Part shown: piece after piece, positions 63,928-64,000 of the stretch | Layout of the letters: each line of letters starts with the position of its first letter | Numbering within the stretch: the stretch's first letter is position 1 | Assembly: GCA_903832055.1 (NCBI GenBank) | Contig: CAILAC010000017.1 | Coordinates: 62,001-126,000, forward strand | Origin: an uncultured Acidobacteriota bacterium | Lineage (GTDB): Bacteria > Acidobacteriota > Terriglobia > Terriglobales > Acidobacteriaceae | Direction: 5' to 3' | Length of the DNA: 64,000 bases | Position numbers and translations under genes: made by a program | The notes under the pieces: model-generated | What the model was told of the DNA's origin: nothing | Databases searched by the model: none | What the model saw: the letters and a program-made list of their open reading frames with translations, nothing else

Positions 63928-64000
63928 TTGCCCTTGCTTTTCTGTCCGTCATTGCCGAAGAGAATCTGCCGTTGCCCTTGTTTTCTGGTTACCATTCCCG
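63928..64000. repeat. Degenerate TTGCCCTTG-type repeats at the right edge
   Basis: Two related units (63928-63957 and 63972-64000) share TTGCCCTTG.TTTTCTG and a CATTNCCG ending, with a 44-bp period. This looks like the start of a longer intergenic repeat array cut by the window edge. Similar words occur at 55147-55170 and 56726-56733. Confidence 0.6.

Noticed and set aside
1-64000. CRISPR arrays, prophage genes, insertion sequences, rRNA
   Set aside because: I looked for regular repeats with spacers, integrases, transposases and rRNA signatures and found none in the window.

Overview
The window is a high-GC bacterial chromosome segment with dense genes, short gaps and many 4-bp ATGA overlaps. 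Three things suggest an Acidobacteriota member, probably class Terriglobia: the recurring families (secreted amidohydrolase pairs, exported TldD-like proteins, 7TM/SpoIIE phosphatases, a Tes/Mss-like radical SAM protein), a squalene-type C30 carotenoid gene set, and intergenic TTTGCCCTTG-type repeats. This is inferred from gene content; there is no rRNA here to test it. Several genes appear to start at TTG, GTG or even rarer codons, each with a well-placed Shine-Dalgarno (SD) sequence.

Layout. 1-6.6 kb (minus): an aromatic amino-acid operon, trpC-trpF-[patatin-like lipase]-trpB-trpA-aroQ-aroF, with aroF cut by the left edge, preceded by tRNA-Leu(CAG) and its terminator. 6.8-9.9 kb: an ArsR/SRPBCC/membrane-protein operon, an OsmC peroxidase, a zinc-ribbon protein and a secreted protein. 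9.9-16.8 kb: mutY without a standard start codon, two paralogous outer-membrane barrel proteins, a large Tes/Mss-like radical SAM enzyme and a secreted protein. 17-25.8 kb: rlpA, crcB, an exported TldD/TldE-like pair, a 7TM-SpoIIE phosphatase, a HIT protein and a protein with a basic low-complexity tail and a receiver-like domain. 25.8-26.9 kb is a 1.1-kb stretch without a convincing gene but with a perfect 15-bp terminator-like hairpin.

26.9-38.3 kb: mutM, purA, a monooxygenase-like protein, two small exported or membrane proteins, a tandem amidohydrolase pair (one lacking the metal motif), folP, a TMEM175-type channel, an M28 peptidase and a BrnT/BrnA toxin-antitoxin module. 38.4-50.9 kb: pgi, a second 7TM-SpoIIE phosphatase, a secreted protein, an HNH nuclease, comF, a Tat-exported GH2 beta-galactosidase and an OPT transporter.

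50.9-58.3 kb (minus) is a six-gene cluster: two CrtN/CrtP-type desaturases or oxidases, an aldehyde dehydrogenase, a PlsC-type acyltransferase, a GT2 glycosyltransferase and a TPR-like protein. These match the later steps of a staphyloxanthin-like pathway, with no crtM in the window. 58.6-64 kb: a secreted amidohydrolase, a tandem pair of small secreted paralogs, hemH and hemE separated by REP-like hairpins, and the start of a repeat array at the right edge.

The best candidates for new biology are the exported TldD/TldE-like pair, the Tes/Mss-like enzyme, the C30 carotenoid cluster, the basic-tail pseudo-receiver protein and the 1.1-kb non-coding stretch.
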